Below, in pieces: positions 44,419-53,711 of a DNA stretch of 55,754 nucleotides. Where the stretch lies: assembly GCA_030037315.1 (NCBI GenBank), contig JASHRM010000074.1, forward strand, positions 1 to 55,754, read 5' to 3'. The position numbers and the translations under genes are program-made. Below the pieces are notes generated by a model. That model did no database searches, was not told the origin of the DNA, and was given only the letters and a program-made list of their open reading frames with translations. Source of the DNA: Candidatus Acidiferrales bacterium. Lineage in GTDB: Bacteria; Acidobacteriota; Terriglobia; Acidiferrales; UBA7541. How positions within the stretch are numbered: the stretch's first letter is position 1; every line of letters starts with the position of its first letter.

Positions 44419-45633
44419 CTATGTTCGATAACTGGAATTGATGTGGACATACTCGACGGTGAAATCGCAGGTCCAAAACTGTGCTGAGGCTTGGCCGGAA
44501 TTTAGATCGACACGAATGGGAACTTGCTTGGCCAGCATCTTCTCGTGCACTGAGCGTTCATCGAAACTCCGTTCGCGCCCGCCGCGGCACACCGGCACGC
44601 CGGCAATCCAGATATTCGCGCGAGCCGGATCGAATTTGACGCCAGAGCGTCCCGCAGCGGCGAGAATGCGGCCCCAATTTGGATCGGCGCCAGCCACAGC
44701 CGTTTTGACCAGGGGAGAGTTTGCGATCGTGCGCGCTACTTGCCTCGCGGCGTTTTCTGAGGGCGCCCCGTAAACCTGTATTTCGATAAGGCGTCCAGCG
44801 CCTTCTCCATCTTCGACAATGGCAAGCGCAAGCGACTTGCAGATGCTCTCAAGCGCCTTAGAAAAATTCAGATAGTCGCGTCCGGAAGCAGTGGAAATCC
44901 TCCGCGCGCCGGATTGACCGTTGGCCAAAATCGCAGCTGTGTCATTCGTGGAGGTGTCACCATCGACGCTAATCGAATTGAATGTGCGCTTGACGGCATC
45001 ACGCAGCGCGCAATCCAGGGGAACCGGCGCGATGGTTGCATCTGTCGCAATAAACGCGAGCATCGTGGCCATGTTCGGTTGGATCATGCCCGATCCCTTC
45101 GCGCAACCGAGCAGGCGAACGGGCTTGCCGCCGATGCGGCAGCGTGCCGTGGCCCATTTCGGAACCGTATCAGTGGTCATAATCGAGCGCGCAAATTCCT
45201 CGAATGCACCGGGTTCGGCAGTGCGCATTAGCGCGAGGTGCGGCACCGCAGCGAGGATCTTTTCGACGCGCAACGGAGCGCCAATCACCCCGGTGGAGCA
45301 AACAAGAATCTGCGATGGATCTACGCGAAGTTCGGCGGCGAGCTGCGATGTTGTGGCAATGGATGCCGGGTAGCCGTCTTCGCTGGTACAGCAATTCGCA
45401 TTGCCGGAATTGACGATGATCCCCCGCATTCGAGCGCGGGATTTTTTTATGTGCTCGCGCGAGGCAACTACGGGCGCTGCGCAGACTTGATTGGTCGTGA
45501 AAACAGCGGCTGCGGTTGCGGGAGCGTCAGTCACCAGAATACCCAGATCGAGCCGCGCGCGTTTTAATCCGCAATGAGTTGCGGCGAAGGTGAATCCGGC
45601 TGGAACATCAGCGGCGGAAAGATGCGGGTTCAT
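44419..45633 (-). CDS. argJ: Arginine biosynthesis bifunctional protein ArgJ
   Basis: 404 residues. ArgJ transfers acetyl from acetylornithine to glutamate (step 5, and step 1 in the bifunctional form). The self-cleavage site M-A-T-M-L, with the Thr as new N-terminal nucleophile, is at about 186-190 in [21 protein letters not shown]; the STNDTAAIL and GGADPNWGR-like ([10 protein letters not shown]) blocks are present. The start at 45633 begins [14 protein letters not shown], 19 bp after the argH stop; the longer frame to 45717 lies inside argH. It is the last gene of the arginine operon. Presence of ArgJ and absence of an argA fit the cyclic pathway. Confidence 0.95.
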   Translation of the reverse strand: MNPHLSAADVPAGFTFAATHCGLKRARLDLGILVTDAPATAAAVFTTNQVCAAPVVASREHIKKSRARMRGIIVNSGNANCCTSEDGYPASIATTSQLAAELRVDPSQILVCSTGVIGAPLRVEKILAAVPHLALMRTAEPGAFEEFARSIMTTDTVPKWATARCRIGGKPVRLLGCAKGSGMIQPNMATMLAFIATDATIAPVPLDCALRDAVKRTFNSISVDGDTSTNDTAAILANGQSGARRISTASGRDYLNFSKALESICKSLALAIVEDGEGAGRLIEIQVYGAPSENAARQVARTIANSPLVKTAVAGADPNWGRILAAAGRSGVKFDPARANIWIAGVPVCRGGRERSFDERSVHEKMLAKQVPIRVDLNSGQASAQFWTCDFTVEYVHINSSYRT

Positions 45634-45652
45634 TGCGTGATTAGGGCGGGCA

Positions 45653-47062
45653 TCAGGAGTTTTTTTCAAGCGCAGCGAGGCGCGAATCAAAATCTTCCAT
45701 CGCCGCACGGACAGCACCGGGCGCGGTGCCGCCGATCACGCTGCGCCGCGCGAGAGCAGATTCCAGCGTGAGCACAGTTGACAGCTCAGGTCCGAACGCA
45801 GGTGACAATTCTTTTAGCTTGGCAATCGGCATTTCACGAATCGATTTGCCCTCTTTTTCAGCAGCGCGCAGCGCCTTGCCCACGATTTCGTGCGCGTCGC
45901 GAAAGGGTAGGCCCTGAGCGACAAGATAATCGGCCACTTCTGTGGCGACCAGCGTCGGATCCTGCGCTGCTTCGCGCAGCCGCGCTTCGCGGAATTTCGT
46001 GGCGGACAGAGCGGCGCCTGCAATACGCATCATCGCCAGCACCTGATCATGAGCTTCGAAGAACGGTTCCTTATCTTCCTGTAGATCGCGCTGATAGCTT
46101 GATGGCAGGCCTTTGCAAGTGGTCAAAAGCGCGAAAAGCGCTCCGTAAATTCTCCCGGTTTTTCCGCGAATCAACTCCCATGCATCCGGATTTTTCTTCT
46201 GGGGCATCAGGCTGCTACCTGTCGAGTACTCATCCGGCAGTTCGATGAAGCCGAACTCGGTGGACGCGAACAGAATCATGTCTTCCGAGAGGCGCGACAG
46301 ATGCATGGCCAGCGTGGCAAGCGCAAAAAGCGCATCGAGCACGAAATCGCGGTCGCTAACGGCGTCTAGGCTGTTGGTGCTGACGCGCGCGAAGCCGAGA
46401 TCCTGGGCGATGCCTTTGCGATCGAGAGGGAAGGCGCAGCCGGCCAATGCCCCGGAACCAAGCGGGCAAGAATCCGCAAACGCAATGGCCGCGACAAGCC
46501 GCTGCGCGTCGCGATAAAACGCTTCACCATGCGCGAGCAGCCAGTGGGAAAGAAGAAGAGGTTGCGCGCGCTGCATGTGCGTCATGCCGGGAAGCGGGGT
46601 TCCGAGATGTGCTTTCGCCTGCGATGAGACGGCCCTCAGAAGGGAGCGGACTGCGTTGAGAATCTCCAGCAGGGCCTGCTTCACGTACATGCGAAATTCA
46701 GTGGCCACCATTTCGTTGCGGCTGCGGCCCGTGTGGAGTTTGGCGCCAAGCGGCCCGAGTTTCTCAATCAGCGCGGTTTCGGCGAAGTGATGGACATCTT
46801 CGGCTTTCGAGGCATCGAGCCAAGCTGAGTCAGATTTCGCCCGCTTTTCGATCTCATCGAGAGCTGCAACGAGTTTGTCGCTTTCCTGGTCCGTAAGAAC
46901 GCCAGCCTTGGCAATCGCTCGCGCCCAGGCGCGATCGAGGGCAAGCTCCTGCGGGAGCATGCGGCGATCGAATTGCCAGGAGCGCTCGAACTCGTAGAAC
47001 GAAGCGTCGGGCGCGCGCTCAAAGCGCCCGCCCCACATCTTTTGTTCTTCCGGTGCGCTCAT
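45653..47062 (-). CDS. argH: Argininosuccinate lyase
   Basis: 469 residues of the fumarase/aspartase superfamily. It splits argininosuccinate to arginine and fumarate, the last step of the pathway. Signature [12 protein letters not shown] (about 283-294), [14 protein letters not shown] (about 110) and the TGSSLM loop are intact. The start codon overlaps the argG stop (ATGA), indicating translational coupling. argJ follows at 19 bp. Length is typical of the family (about 460). Confidence 0.96.
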   Translation of the reverse strand: MSAPEEQKMWGGRFERAPDASFYEFERSWQFDRRMLPQELALDRAWARAIAKAGVLTDQESDKLVAALDEIEKRAKSDSAWLDASKAEDVHHFAETALIEKLGPLGAKLHTGRSRNEMVATEFRMYVKQALLEILNAVRSLLRAVSSQAKAHLGTPLPGMTHMQRAQPLLLSHWLLAHGEAFYRDAQRLVAAIAFADSCPLGSGALAGCAFPLDRKGIAQDLGFARVSTNSLDAVSDRDFVLDALFALATLAMHLSRLSEDMILFASTEFGFIELPDEYSTGSSLMPQKKNPDAWELIRGKTGRIYGALFALLTTCKGLPSSYQRDLQEDKEPFFEAHDQVLAMMRIAGAALSATKFREARLREAAQDPTLVATEVADYLVAQGLPFRDAHEIVGKALRAAEKEGKSIREMPIAKLKELSPAFGPELSTVLTLESALARRSVIGGTAPGAVRAAMEDFDSRLAALEKNS

Positions 47063-48252
47063 CGCGCGCCGGCCTCAAGCGGGACGGTGATCGGCAAGGC
47101 GAAGAGATTGATGAAGCCTTCGGCGTCTTTCGGGTTGTAGCCGGTCATGCTGAAGCTAGCTAAACCGGGCCGGTACAAGGAAAACGGAGACTTGCGCGAA
47201 GTGGCGTTCACGGTGCCTTTCAACAGCGAAAGGCCAACGGAACCTGTGACCCTCTGTTGGGACGTTTTAAAAAATGCGTCAAGCGCCTCGCGCAGCGGGG
47301 TGAACCACATGCCGTAATAAACCATTTCGGCATAGCGAAGAGAGAGAAGCTGCTGGTAGTGAGCGGTTTCACGATCCAGGCAGAGGGATTCGAGTTCGCG
47401 ATGCGCTGTCACCAGCAGGGTTCCCCCGGGAGTCTCATAGGCGCCGCGGGACTTCATACCGACGAGACGATTTTCGACAATGTCCATGCGGCCTACGCCA
47501 TTCGCCGCGGCAACTTTGTTGAGGTCTTCGATCAGTGCGAGGGGTGCAAGTTTCTTCCCGTTTACGGATACCGGAGTACCGGCCTCGAATCCAATCTCGA
47601 CAGCGGTTGGCTGTTCCGGGGCCTTCGCGGGAGAGACGATCCACTGCCACATGGACTCTTCGGGAGCATTCGCGGGATCTTCGAGCACGCCACCTTCATG
47701 GCTCAAGTGCCAGATGTTGCGATCGCGGCTGTAAATATTCTTGGTCGTTTGCTCGATCGGAATTTTATGTTCGCGTGCGTACGCGATTGCATCTTCACGC
47801 GAATTGATCTTCCATTCGCGCCAGGGAGCGATGATCGAGAGCCCGGGTGCAAGCGCTTTCGCAGCCAGCTCGAAACGCACTTGGTCGTTACCCTTGCCGG
47901 TACAACCGTGGGCGAGAGCGTCCGCCCCGACTTTTTTTGCAATTTCAACTTGACGCTTTGCCAACAGCGGCCGGGCAAACGAAGTTCCCAACAGGTATTT
48001 GTGTTCGTAGACGGCACCAGCCCGTAGCGTTGGCCAGATATAGCCGGTAATAAATTCCTCGCGGAGATCTTCGATATAGGCAGCGCTGGCGCCTGTGGCG
48101 AGAGCCTTTTTATGCGCTGCTTCCAGATCTTCCTGCTGGCCGAGATCGCCAATCATGGCGATCACTTCACAGCCATAGGTCTCTTTCAGCCAGGGGATGA
48201 TGATGGAGGTATCGAGTCCCCCGGAATACGCCAGAACAACTCTTTTCGGCAA
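47059..48252 (-). CDS. argG: Argininosuccinate synthase
   Basis: 397 residues. It joins citrulline and aspartate with ATP. The PP-loop YSGGLDTS is at residues about 8-15; the [10 protein letters not shown] motif and the downstream [10 protein letters not shown] citrulline-binding region are present. The start is a TTG at 48252 with an AAGGAG SD six bases before it; no ATG is close, and an open frame to 48438 lies inside argF and has no support. It starts 10 bp after the argF stop. Its stop overlaps argH by 4 bp. Confidence 0.95.
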   Translation of the reverse strand: MPKRVVLAYSGGLDTSIIIPWLKETYGCEVIAMIGDLGQQEDLEAAHKKALATGASAAYIEDLREEFITGYIWPTLRAGAVYEHKYLLGTSFARPLLAKRQVEIAKKVGADALAHGCTGKGNDQVRFELAAKALAPGLSIIAPWREWKINSREDAIAYAREHKIPIEQTTKNIYSRDRNIWHLSHEGGVLEDPANAPEESMWQWIVSPAKAPEQPTAVEIGFEAGTPVSVNGKKLAPLALIEDLNKVAAANGVGRMDIVENRLVGMKSRGAYETPGGTLLVTAHRELESLCLDRETAHYQQLLSLRYAEMVYYGMWFTPLREALDAFFKTSQQRVTGSVGLSLLKGTVNATSRKSPFSLYRPGLASFSMTGYNPKDAEGFINLFALPITVPLEAGAR

Positions 48253-48262
48253 CGGATTCTCC

Positions 48263-49204
48263 TTAAACGAGCAAGGTGTGCAAAATTGCTTTTTGGACGT
48301 GGAGGCGATTCTCGGCCTGATCGTAAATGATTGAACGAGGCGAATCGATGACTCCGTCAGAAACCTCAAGGCCGCGATGTGCGGGCAGGCAGTGCATGAA
48401 GACTGCATCCGGCGCGGCGTGGGCAAGCATCGCCTCATTCACTTGATAACCCGCAAACGCAACCTCGCGAGCAGAGGCTTCGTTTTCCTGGCCCATACTC
48501 GCCCAGACGTCTGTGTAGACGGCTTGGGCATTGGCAACGGCTTCCTCGGGCGAACAGAAGATTTCGATTTTGGCGCGCGTCTCGCGTGCGGCCCGTTTTG
48601 CCTCGGCAACCACTGCCGGATCGGGCTCATAACCCGCAGGAGTAGCGACTCGAACGTGCGCCCCCACTCGTGCGCCGATATTCAGCAGCGAATGACACAT
48701 GTTGTTCCCGTCGCCAACATACGCGAATTTTAGCCCGCGCAGATTGCCGAAGCGCTCCTCAAGCGTGAAGAAATCGGCCAGCACCTGGCACGGATGGAAT
48801 TTGTCTGAAAGCGCATTAATGACGGGAACGTTGGCGTTCGCAGCCAACTCCTCGAGAGTTTCCTGAGCGAAAACGCGCGCGATGATCCCCTGAACCCAGC
48901 GCTCGAGATTTTTGGCGATGTCCCGAACAGGTTCGCGCTCGGAGAGGCGCGAGGCTGTGTGATCGAGGAAGATCGAAGAGCCGCCGAGGTTCGCAATGCC
49001 GGTTTCAAACGTCACTCGTGTGCGAAACGATGGCTTCTCGAAAATTAGAACAAATACGCTGCCCGCAAGCGCGTTGCGGTAGCGGTCCGGATGGGCCTTC
49101 ATATCGGCGGCGAGGCCGAAGAAAGAGCGCAACTGCTTCGGACTCCATTCCGTGCCCGTGAGAAGGTCGCGCTTTAGTGCAAGGGTCGTGGTTGTTCCGT
49201 TCAT
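48263..49204 (-). CDS. argF: Ornithine carbamoyltransferase
   Basis: 313 residues. It makes citrulline from ornithine and carbamoyl phosphate. The carbamoyl-phosphate loop is FEKPSFRTR (the usual STRTR is altered to PSFRTR), followed by [17 protein letters not shown] and HCLPAHRG. The SMG loop and HCLP site fit ornithine rather than acetylornithine carbamoyltransferase. It starts 2 bp after the argD stop. Carbamoyl-phosphate synthase genes are not in the window. Confidence 0.94.
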   Translation of the reverse strand: MNGTTTTLALKRDLLTGTEWSPKQLRSFFGLAADMKAHPDRYRNALAGSVFVLIFEKPSFRTRVTFETGIANLGGSSIFLDHTASRLSEREPVRDIAKNLERWVQGIIARVFAQETLEELAANANVPVINALSDKFHPCQVLADFFTLEERFGNLRGLKFAYVGDGNNMCHSLLNIGARVGAHVRVATPAGYEPDPAVVAEAKRAARETRAKIEIFCSPEEAVANAQAVYTDVWASMGQENEASAREVAFAGYQVNEAMLAHAAPDAVFMHCLPAHRGLEVSDGVIDSPRSIIYDQAENRLHVQKAILHTLLV

Positions 49205-49206
49205 GT

Positions 49207-50529
49207 TTACCTCGCAGCAGCCAGAGCGAACGGCTGGGCCGCTGCTTCAGCTTGGGCTTTCGTAACAGCAGTCGAAGGGGTCTTGGCAGCGGCTTTACCG
49301 CCGCTGGCAAGGATCTTTTCAAATTTCACCAGAAATTCAGCTGTGTCCTTCGTCCGAACGATGAATGGCGGAAGCAAGCGAAGTATATGTTCGTGAGTGC
49401 AGTTGATGAGCAAGCCCTGGCGCAGGGCCTCAGTTACGAAAGGAGCGCCATCGATCGACAGGTCGATGCCGATGATCAGGCCCTCGCCGCGAATCTCGCG
49501 GATGAAATCAAATTTCGCGGCGAGTTTCTCAAGGCCTGCGCGCAGCTCGGCTCCGCGGGCGCGAACATTTGCGAATAGGTCTTCTTTTTCCACAACGGTG
49601 AGAAATTCAAGCGCCGCGGCACAGACTAGGGGACCGCCGCCGAACGTGGAGCCGTGCATGCCCGGGTGCATCACGGAAGCGAACTTTTCGCTGGCAATGA
49701 ACGCACCCAACGGAAGACCGCCGCCAAGGGGTTTGGCAACCGTGACGATGTCCGGCAGTGAAGTGAATCTCTGATAGGCGAACTTCCGTCCAGTGCGCCC
49801 CAGGCCGGCCTGAATTTCGTCGGCGATCAGAGCCGCATCATGGTCAATCGTGAGCGTGCGTGCGCGCTGCCAGAACTCTTCGCTGACCAGATAGATGCCG
49901 CCTTCACCTTGGATGGGTTCAATTACGACGGCGCACACCGTTTCATCGAATTTCGCGTCGAGATCCGAGACATCGTTGAATCGCACAAAATCAACATCGG
50001 AGATGAGTGGTTCAAATGGTTCGCGATACTTTGCGGTCCAGGTGATGGAGACCGCACCCATTGTGCGGCCGTGAAATGAGTTTTCCAGCGCGAGTATGCG
50101 CGTCTTTTTCAACGAACCGTTGGCCGGCTTCGAATGCGAGTAGGCGCGGGCGAGCTTGAGCGCGCCTTCAATCGCTTCGCTGCCGCTGTTGCAAAAGAAT
50201 GCGCGATCGAGTCCAGACCATTGCGCCAGCTTATGAGCCAACGGCGCCTGGTAAGGGTTGTGAAACAGGTTCGAAACGTGCGTCGCGCGGCCAGCCTCGC
50301 GCCGAATCACGTTCACAATGCGCGGATGGGCATAGCCGAGCGCATTCACTGCGATTCCGCCAAGAAAGTCGAGATACTCGCGTCCCTGGGAATCGTAGAG
50401 GCGGCATCCCCGGCCATGCGTGAAAACGATGGGCGGACGCCGATACGTTTTCAGCATGTAGCGCGATTCTTCCGCGACAATCTTCACCGGCGATAATTTC
50501 CTGCCTTTTGCGGCTTTCTTCGTAGGCAT
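49207..50529 (-). CDS. argD: Acetylornithine aminotransferase
   Basis: 440 residues of the class III PLP aminotransferases. It converts N-acetylglutamate semialdehyde to acetylornithine. The PLP-binding Lys is in VTVAKPLGGGLPLG; ADEIQAGLGRTGR gives the Asp that holds the pyridine nitrogen. Both ends are longer than in compact ArgD proteins: an N-terminal Lys-rich leader of about 25 residues and an Ala/Lys-rich tail of about 30 residues with no fold. The start at 50529 lies one base after the argB stop (TAA-C-ATG), so the genes are translationally coupled. Confidence 0.94.
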   Translation of the reverse strand: MPTKKAAKGRKLSPVKIVAEESRYMLKTYRRPPIVFTHGRGCRLYDSQGREYLDFLGGIAVNALGYAHPRIVNVIRREAGRATHVSNLFHNPYQAPLAHKLAQWSGLDRAFFCNSGSEAIEGALKLARAYSHSKPANGSLKKTRILALENSFHGRTMGAVSITWTAKYREPFEPLISDVDFVRFNDVSDLDAKFDETVCAVVIEPIQGEGGIYLVSEEFWQRARTLTIDHDAALIADEIQAGLGRTGRKFAYQRFTSLPDIVTVAKPLGGGLPLGAFIASEKFASVMHPGMHGSTFGGGPLVCAAALEFLTVVEKEDLFANVRARGAELRAGLEKLAAKFDFIREIRGEGLIIGIDLSIDGAPFVTEALRQGLLINCTHEHILRLLPPFIVRTKDTAEFLVKFEKILASGGKAAAKTPSTAVTKAQAEAAAQPFALAAAR

Positions 50530-50530
50530 G

Positions 50531-51358
50531 TTATTGAGCCGCTCCATGTGCGGCTTTCGCGCTGGTGCGCATTACGGGCAGCACTCGCGTTCCCGGGCCG
50601 CGCATTCCACTTGCAGCGCTTGCCAGCGCCCGCGGCTGCGTGCCGCCCACGATACGCACTTCGGCCACGCCGCCAGCGAGGGCTCGCTTTGCGGCTTCGA
50701 GCTTCAGGATCATTCCGCCGGAAACTTTGTTGCGGCGAATCAAATCTTCGATTTCGGTGCCACGCACCGCACGAAGAACTTTCTCGCCATCGAGCACGCC
50801 GGCAACATCGGTGAGAAAAATCAAGCGGTCGGCGCGAATAAACTCCGCGGCTGCGGCGGCCATGTGGTCCGCATTAATGTTGTAGAGCTCTCCATCCGCA
50901 CCGAGGCCCATGCAGGACGCAACAGGAACGATCCCTTCGCGCCAGAGCGAGCGCAGGAAATCGACATTTACCTCGGTCAAATAGCCGACGAAGCCCAGCC
51001 CGCCCTCGTGGTCATCAACCTGGAGCGGCTCAGCCAGAAAAGAGGCGGCATCGGCCGCGCTAATGCCCACCGCCGGTTGTCCCGCGAGGGAGATCGCGCC
51101 AGCCAGCTTTTTGTTGAGCAGTCCGGCGAAGACCATGATGGCTGCATCTCTCGTCTCGCGATCGGTGACCCGCAAACCATTGACGAACCGACTCGTGATG
51201 CCCATGCGAGCCAGAGTGGCCGTAAAAATCCTGCCGCCGCCGTGAACGACGAGAAGTTCATGCCCGGCCCTGGCAAGTTCGGTGATTTGCCGCGCCAGCT
51301 TCTGCACGTCTTCGTCGTGTTCGAGCAGCGCTCCTGCGATCTTGACGACCATTCTCAT
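50531..51358 (-). CDS. argB: Acetylglutamate kinase
   Basis: 275 residues of the amino-acid kinase family. It phosphorylates N-acetylglutamate, the committed step. Seen: N-terminal VKIAGALLEHDEDVQKLA, the glycine-rich HGGGRIFT loop (about 45), GLGADGELYNINADHMAAA and LTDVAGVLDG. The usual KxGG of the N-terminus is KIAG here. The start at 51358 overlaps the argC stop (TTATGAG); a second ATG at 51352 is also possible. The short N-terminus lacks the helix of arginine-inhibited hexameric NAGKs, so feedback inhibition by arginine may be weak (inference). Confidence 0.93.
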   Translation of the reverse strand: MRMVVKIAGALLEHDEDVQKLARQITELARAGHELLVVHGGGRIFTATLARMGITSRFVNGLRVTDRETRDAAIMVFAGLLNKKLAGAISLAGQPAVGISAADAASFLAEPLQVDDHEGGLGFVGYLTEVNVDFLRSLWREGIVPVASCMGLGADGELYNINADHMAAAAAEFIRADRLIFLTDVAGVLDGEKVLRAVRGTEIEDLIRRNKVSGGMILKLEAAKRALAGGVAEVRIVGGTQPRALASAASGMRGPGTRVLPVMRTSAKAAHGAAQ

Positions 51359-52395
51359 AACAATCCCGCCGTTTCCGGATAACCGAGCATCCCATTGAAG
51401 TTTTGTACCGCTTGCCCTGCCGCGCCTTTTCCAAGGTTGTCCAGGCACGAAACCACGATCAGCCGATCGCCAGTTGAATCCAATGCAAACCCAATGTCGC
51501 AGAAATTTGTATGCGTGACATACTGCAGTTCTGGCAATTTTCCCGCCGTCATCACGCGGACCAACGGCCGCCCTGCGTAAAAATCCCGGAAAAGCGCCTC
51601 AACTTCGTGTGCCTGACGCGGAGACTGGAGCCAAACATACAGCGTGGAAAGAATTCCCCGGTCAACAGGCAGCAGATGGGTTGTAAATACGAAATCTTCG
51701 AAGGCAAGTCCGAGATGGTCGGAAACTTCCGGCGTGTGCCGATGTGAAAAAAGATTGTAGGCGCGGAAATTTTCGTTCACTTCGACAAAATGCGTATCAC
51801 GCTTGGGTTCCTTTCCGGCGCCAGTTACGCCAGACTTGCAGTCACACACGACACCGCGCGACGTATTGATCCATCCAGCGTCGATGAGCGGCCTGAGGCC
51901 GAGGATCACGGACGTGGGGTAGCAACCTGGATTCCCTACCACCTGGGCGTTTGGGAGCCTATCCGCATAGAGTTCTGGCAAACCATAAACACTAAGGCGA
52001 AGCGCTTTCGCATCTGGTGCGGGAAGCTTGTACCACTCGCTGAAAGTGGCTGCGCGGCCAAATCGGAATGCCCCGCTTAAATCAATGATCCGCAGCGACG
52101 GATTGGCCGCAAGCAGCTGAGGAACGAGCTCAAGCGAGGCTTCGTGCGGTGTGGATAAGAATGCGACGTCAGCCCCGCTAGAGGCAATCGCATCAACGGA
52201 GAGCACACGGCACGGCGCATCGCCCCAGCCGCGAAGTTGCGGAAAAAGTTCACTAAGGCAATGGATATCGGCATGGCTTTCGCGCAGAAAGAACGTGGTT
52301 TTTTCGACATGCGGATGCCGCAAAAGGAGCTTGGCCAGCTCGAATCCTGCGTAGCCAGTCACTCCGACGACGGCGACCCGCGACGGGTCGTTCAT
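51355..52395 (-). CDS. argC: N-acetyl-gamma-glutamyl-phosphate reductase
   Basis: 346 residues. It reduces acetylglutamyl phosphate with NADPH. The Rossmann motif VGVTGYAGFELAKLL is at residues about 10-24, the catalytic Cys is in VGNPGCYPTS (about 155), and SGVTGAGKEPKR plus HRHTPEV give the substrate site and His. The start overlaps the argR stop (ATGA). First structural gene of the operon after the repressor. Confidence 0.96.
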   Translation of the reverse strand: MNDPSRVAVVGVTGYAGFELAKLLLRHPHVEKTTFFLRESHADIHCLSELFPQLRGWGDAPCRVLSVDAIASSGADVAFLSTPHEASLELVPQLLAANPSLRIIDLSGAFRFGRAATFSEWYKLPAPDAKALRLSVYGLPELYADRLPNAQVVGNPGCYPTSVILGLRPLIDAGWINTSRGVVCDCKSGVTGAGKEPKRDTHFVEVNENFRAYNLFSHRHTPEVSDHLGLAFEDFVFTTHLLPVDRGILSTLYVWLQSPRQAHEVEALFRDFYAGRPLVRVMTAGKLPELQYVTHTNFCDIGFALDSTGDRLIVVSCLDNLGKGAAGQAVQNFNGMLGYPETAGLL

Positions 52396-52841
52396 CGGAG
52401 CATCTCCTCCACACGTTTATGTACGGTGTTGCAAGCCGAACGTGACGAGCAGATCACGAGGACTGTGTCGTCCCCAGCGAGCGTACCCGCTACTTCCTTC
52501 CAGTGTTCGGAGTCCACAGCTGCTGCCAGAGGCTGTGCGCCACTGGGCGGAGTTTTCAGGATGAGCATGTTCTGGGCTGGACGAATATCCAAAAGGAAAT
52601 CCTTCAGGGCACGGGCGAGCGTCGGCAGCGGGGAGCTTTCCTCCGCCGCCGTCATCAGCGGGCGATACCCCGCAGATGTTTTCACCAGGCGCAGCTCCCT
52701 AAGATCGCGCGAGAGAGTCGCCTGCGTGACGCGAACACCCAAATGGCCGAGCCGCCGGCGCAGCTCATCCTGGCTGGCCACCGCTTGACCGTTCAGCAGC
52801 TTCAAAATCTGTCCGTGCCGGAATCGTTTCTGTACGCCCAT
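52392..52841 (-). CDS. argR: Arginine repressor ArgR
   Basis: 149 residues. The N-terminal winged helix-turn-helix contains QDELRRRLGHLGVRVTQATLSRDLRELRLVK (SR-DL core in TLSRDL); the C-terminal arginine-binding hexamerisation domain has AGDDTVLVICSS. With bound arginine it would repress its own operon. The ATG at 52841 has a weak AGGA SD; the open frame continues to 52898, but that would put the start within the predicted promoter. The stop overlaps argC by 4 bp, so repressor and enzymes are translated from one message, giving autoregulation. Confidence 0.92.
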   Translation of the reverse strand: MGVQKRFRHGQILKLLNGQAVASQDELRRRLGHLGVRVTQATLSRDLRELRLVKTSAGYRPLMTAAEESSPLPTLARALKDFLLDIRPAQNMLILKTPPSGAQPLAAAVDSEHWKEVAGTLAGDDTVLVICSSRSACNTVHKRVEEMLR

Positions 52842-52848
52842 ATTCCTA

Positions 52849-52908
52849 GGATGCTTGAATATGCATCCGACTGCATAATAATACATCAATGGACACATTG
52901 ATTGTCAA
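52849..52908 (-). promoter_or_regulatory. argR operon promoter with stacked dyads (candidate ARG boxes)
   Basis: On the minus strand there is a perfect -35 TTGACA (52903-52908) and an AT-rich -10 region (TGTATT or TATTAT, 52878-52885; spacer 17 or 19). Between them lies a perfect 7-4-7 palindrome ATCAATG-GACA-CATTGAT (52885-52902), 18 bp like an ARG box. At 52872-52885 the core TGCATAATAATACA matches TGAATWWWWATTCA at 12 of 14 positions. At 52849-52868 a 6-bp stem (GGATGC/GCATCC) enclosing TGAATAT lies in the predicted leader just before the argR start. ArgR binding here would block RNA polymerase. Operator assignment is inference from the consensus. Confidence 0.5.
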
Positions 52909-52960
52909 GCACTTATCGGCGCTTTTAGGAGAAGGGTTACATGAAGTTAGTGGGAAGCAA

Positions 52961-53037
52961 TGGTAGGCCCGTGCGGGCTCGAACCGCAGACCTCCACCGT
53001 GTCAAGGTGGCGCTCTAGCCAACTGAGCTACGGGCCT
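52961..53037 (-). tRNA. tRNA-Val (anticodon GAC)
   Basis: A cloverleaf fits on the minus strand: acceptor stem AGGCCCG/CGGGCCT, D stem GCTC/GAGC with an AGTTGGCTA loop, anticodon stem CCACC/GGTGG with loop TTGACAC (anticodon GAC, reading GUC and GUU), T stem TGCGG/CCGCA with loop TTCGAGC, and discriminator A followed by an encoded CCA. The body is 74 nt (52964-53037); CCA extends it to 52961. It is transcribed towards argR and ends about 50 bp before the argR -35 element, with no terminator visible between. Confidence 0.97.
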
Positions 53038-53173
53038 ATAACTGGCGATAGTCTAGCACAGGCGGTTGTCGCTCCGTCGCGTTGGACAGCACACAATACG
53101 TGATATGCTCCGCGCTGAAGTGGAGCCCGGTGAGCAGGAACGTGCGGCCGAAACAAGCAGGAGGAAATCTCGC

Positions 53174-53683
53174 ATGTCCGATGCGAACACAAAATTATCG
53201 GTCGAGGATCGACTCGACATCATAGAACTCTTCGCAAAATACGCGTGGGGTATCGATACAGGAAATATCGATGCCGTGATCGCGTGCTTCGCCGAAGATG
53301 GCTATCTTGATCACCTCTGGCAGGGCAAGTTAGAAGGCCGCGAAGCGCTGCGCAAGGCGTTTGAGGAGCTTTGGTACGACCGTCCGAGCTGGTGGATTGG
53401 ACGGCAGCATCTCGCCAATCATTTTCTTATCGAGCGCGAAGGCGAAGGCGCACGTGTGAAGGCTTTTTTCTCGATCCTCCAGTACAACGTCGACTACCGT
53501 ACCAACTTCGTCTTCGGCATCGGCACGTGGGATAACTTCTGCGTGAAGCGCGACGGCAAGTGGGTGTTTAAGTCGGTTTACATCAATGCGTGGACGGGCC
53601 CGGACAAGGTGCCATGGTTTGGCGAGACGCGCGCGTATTCGCCACAACCTCAACAACCGGTGGCGACGACGGCAGCAAAGTAA
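53174..53683 (+). CDS. SnoaL-like/NTF2-fold protein
   Basis: 169 residues of the SnoaL-like superfamily (alpha+beta barrel cone). N-terminal helices EDRLDIIELFAKYAWGID and VIACFAEDGYLD are typical, followed by sheet strands ending in KWVFKSVYINAWTG. Members include ring-hydroxylating dioxygenase beta subunits, polyketide cyclases and dehydratases; no catalytic residues can be pinned and no pathway is adjacent. The ATG at 53174 has an AGGAGG SD; the frame is open upstream to 53066 without support. Convergent with the response regulator. Confidence 0.8.
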   Translation: MSDANTKLSVEDRLDIIELFAKYAWGIDTGNIDAVIACFAEDGYLDHLWQGKLEGREALRKAFEELWYDRPSWWIGRQHLANHFLIEREGEGARVKAFFSILQYNVDYRTNFVFGIGTWDNFCVKRDGKWVFKSVYINAWTGPDKVPWFGETRAYSPQPQQPVATTAAK

Positions 53684-53711
53684 CTATTTGGTGAGGCCAA
53701 TCCCGCCTGCG

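Noticed and set aside
45421-45447. Terminator-like GC stretch followed by T-run
   Set aside because: It lies inside argJ coding sequence, and no complementary stem precedes the T-run on the correct strand.
48263-49204. N-acetylornithine or succinylornithine carbamoyltransferase instead of ArgF
   Set aside because: Although the first loop is altered (PSFRTR), the SMGQE and HCLPAHRG motifs and the presence of ArgJ point to ornithine as substrate.
52842-52898. N-terminal extension of ArgR (start at 52898)
   Set aside because: It would place the coding start upstream of the predicted -10 region and adds residues absent from ArgR proteins.
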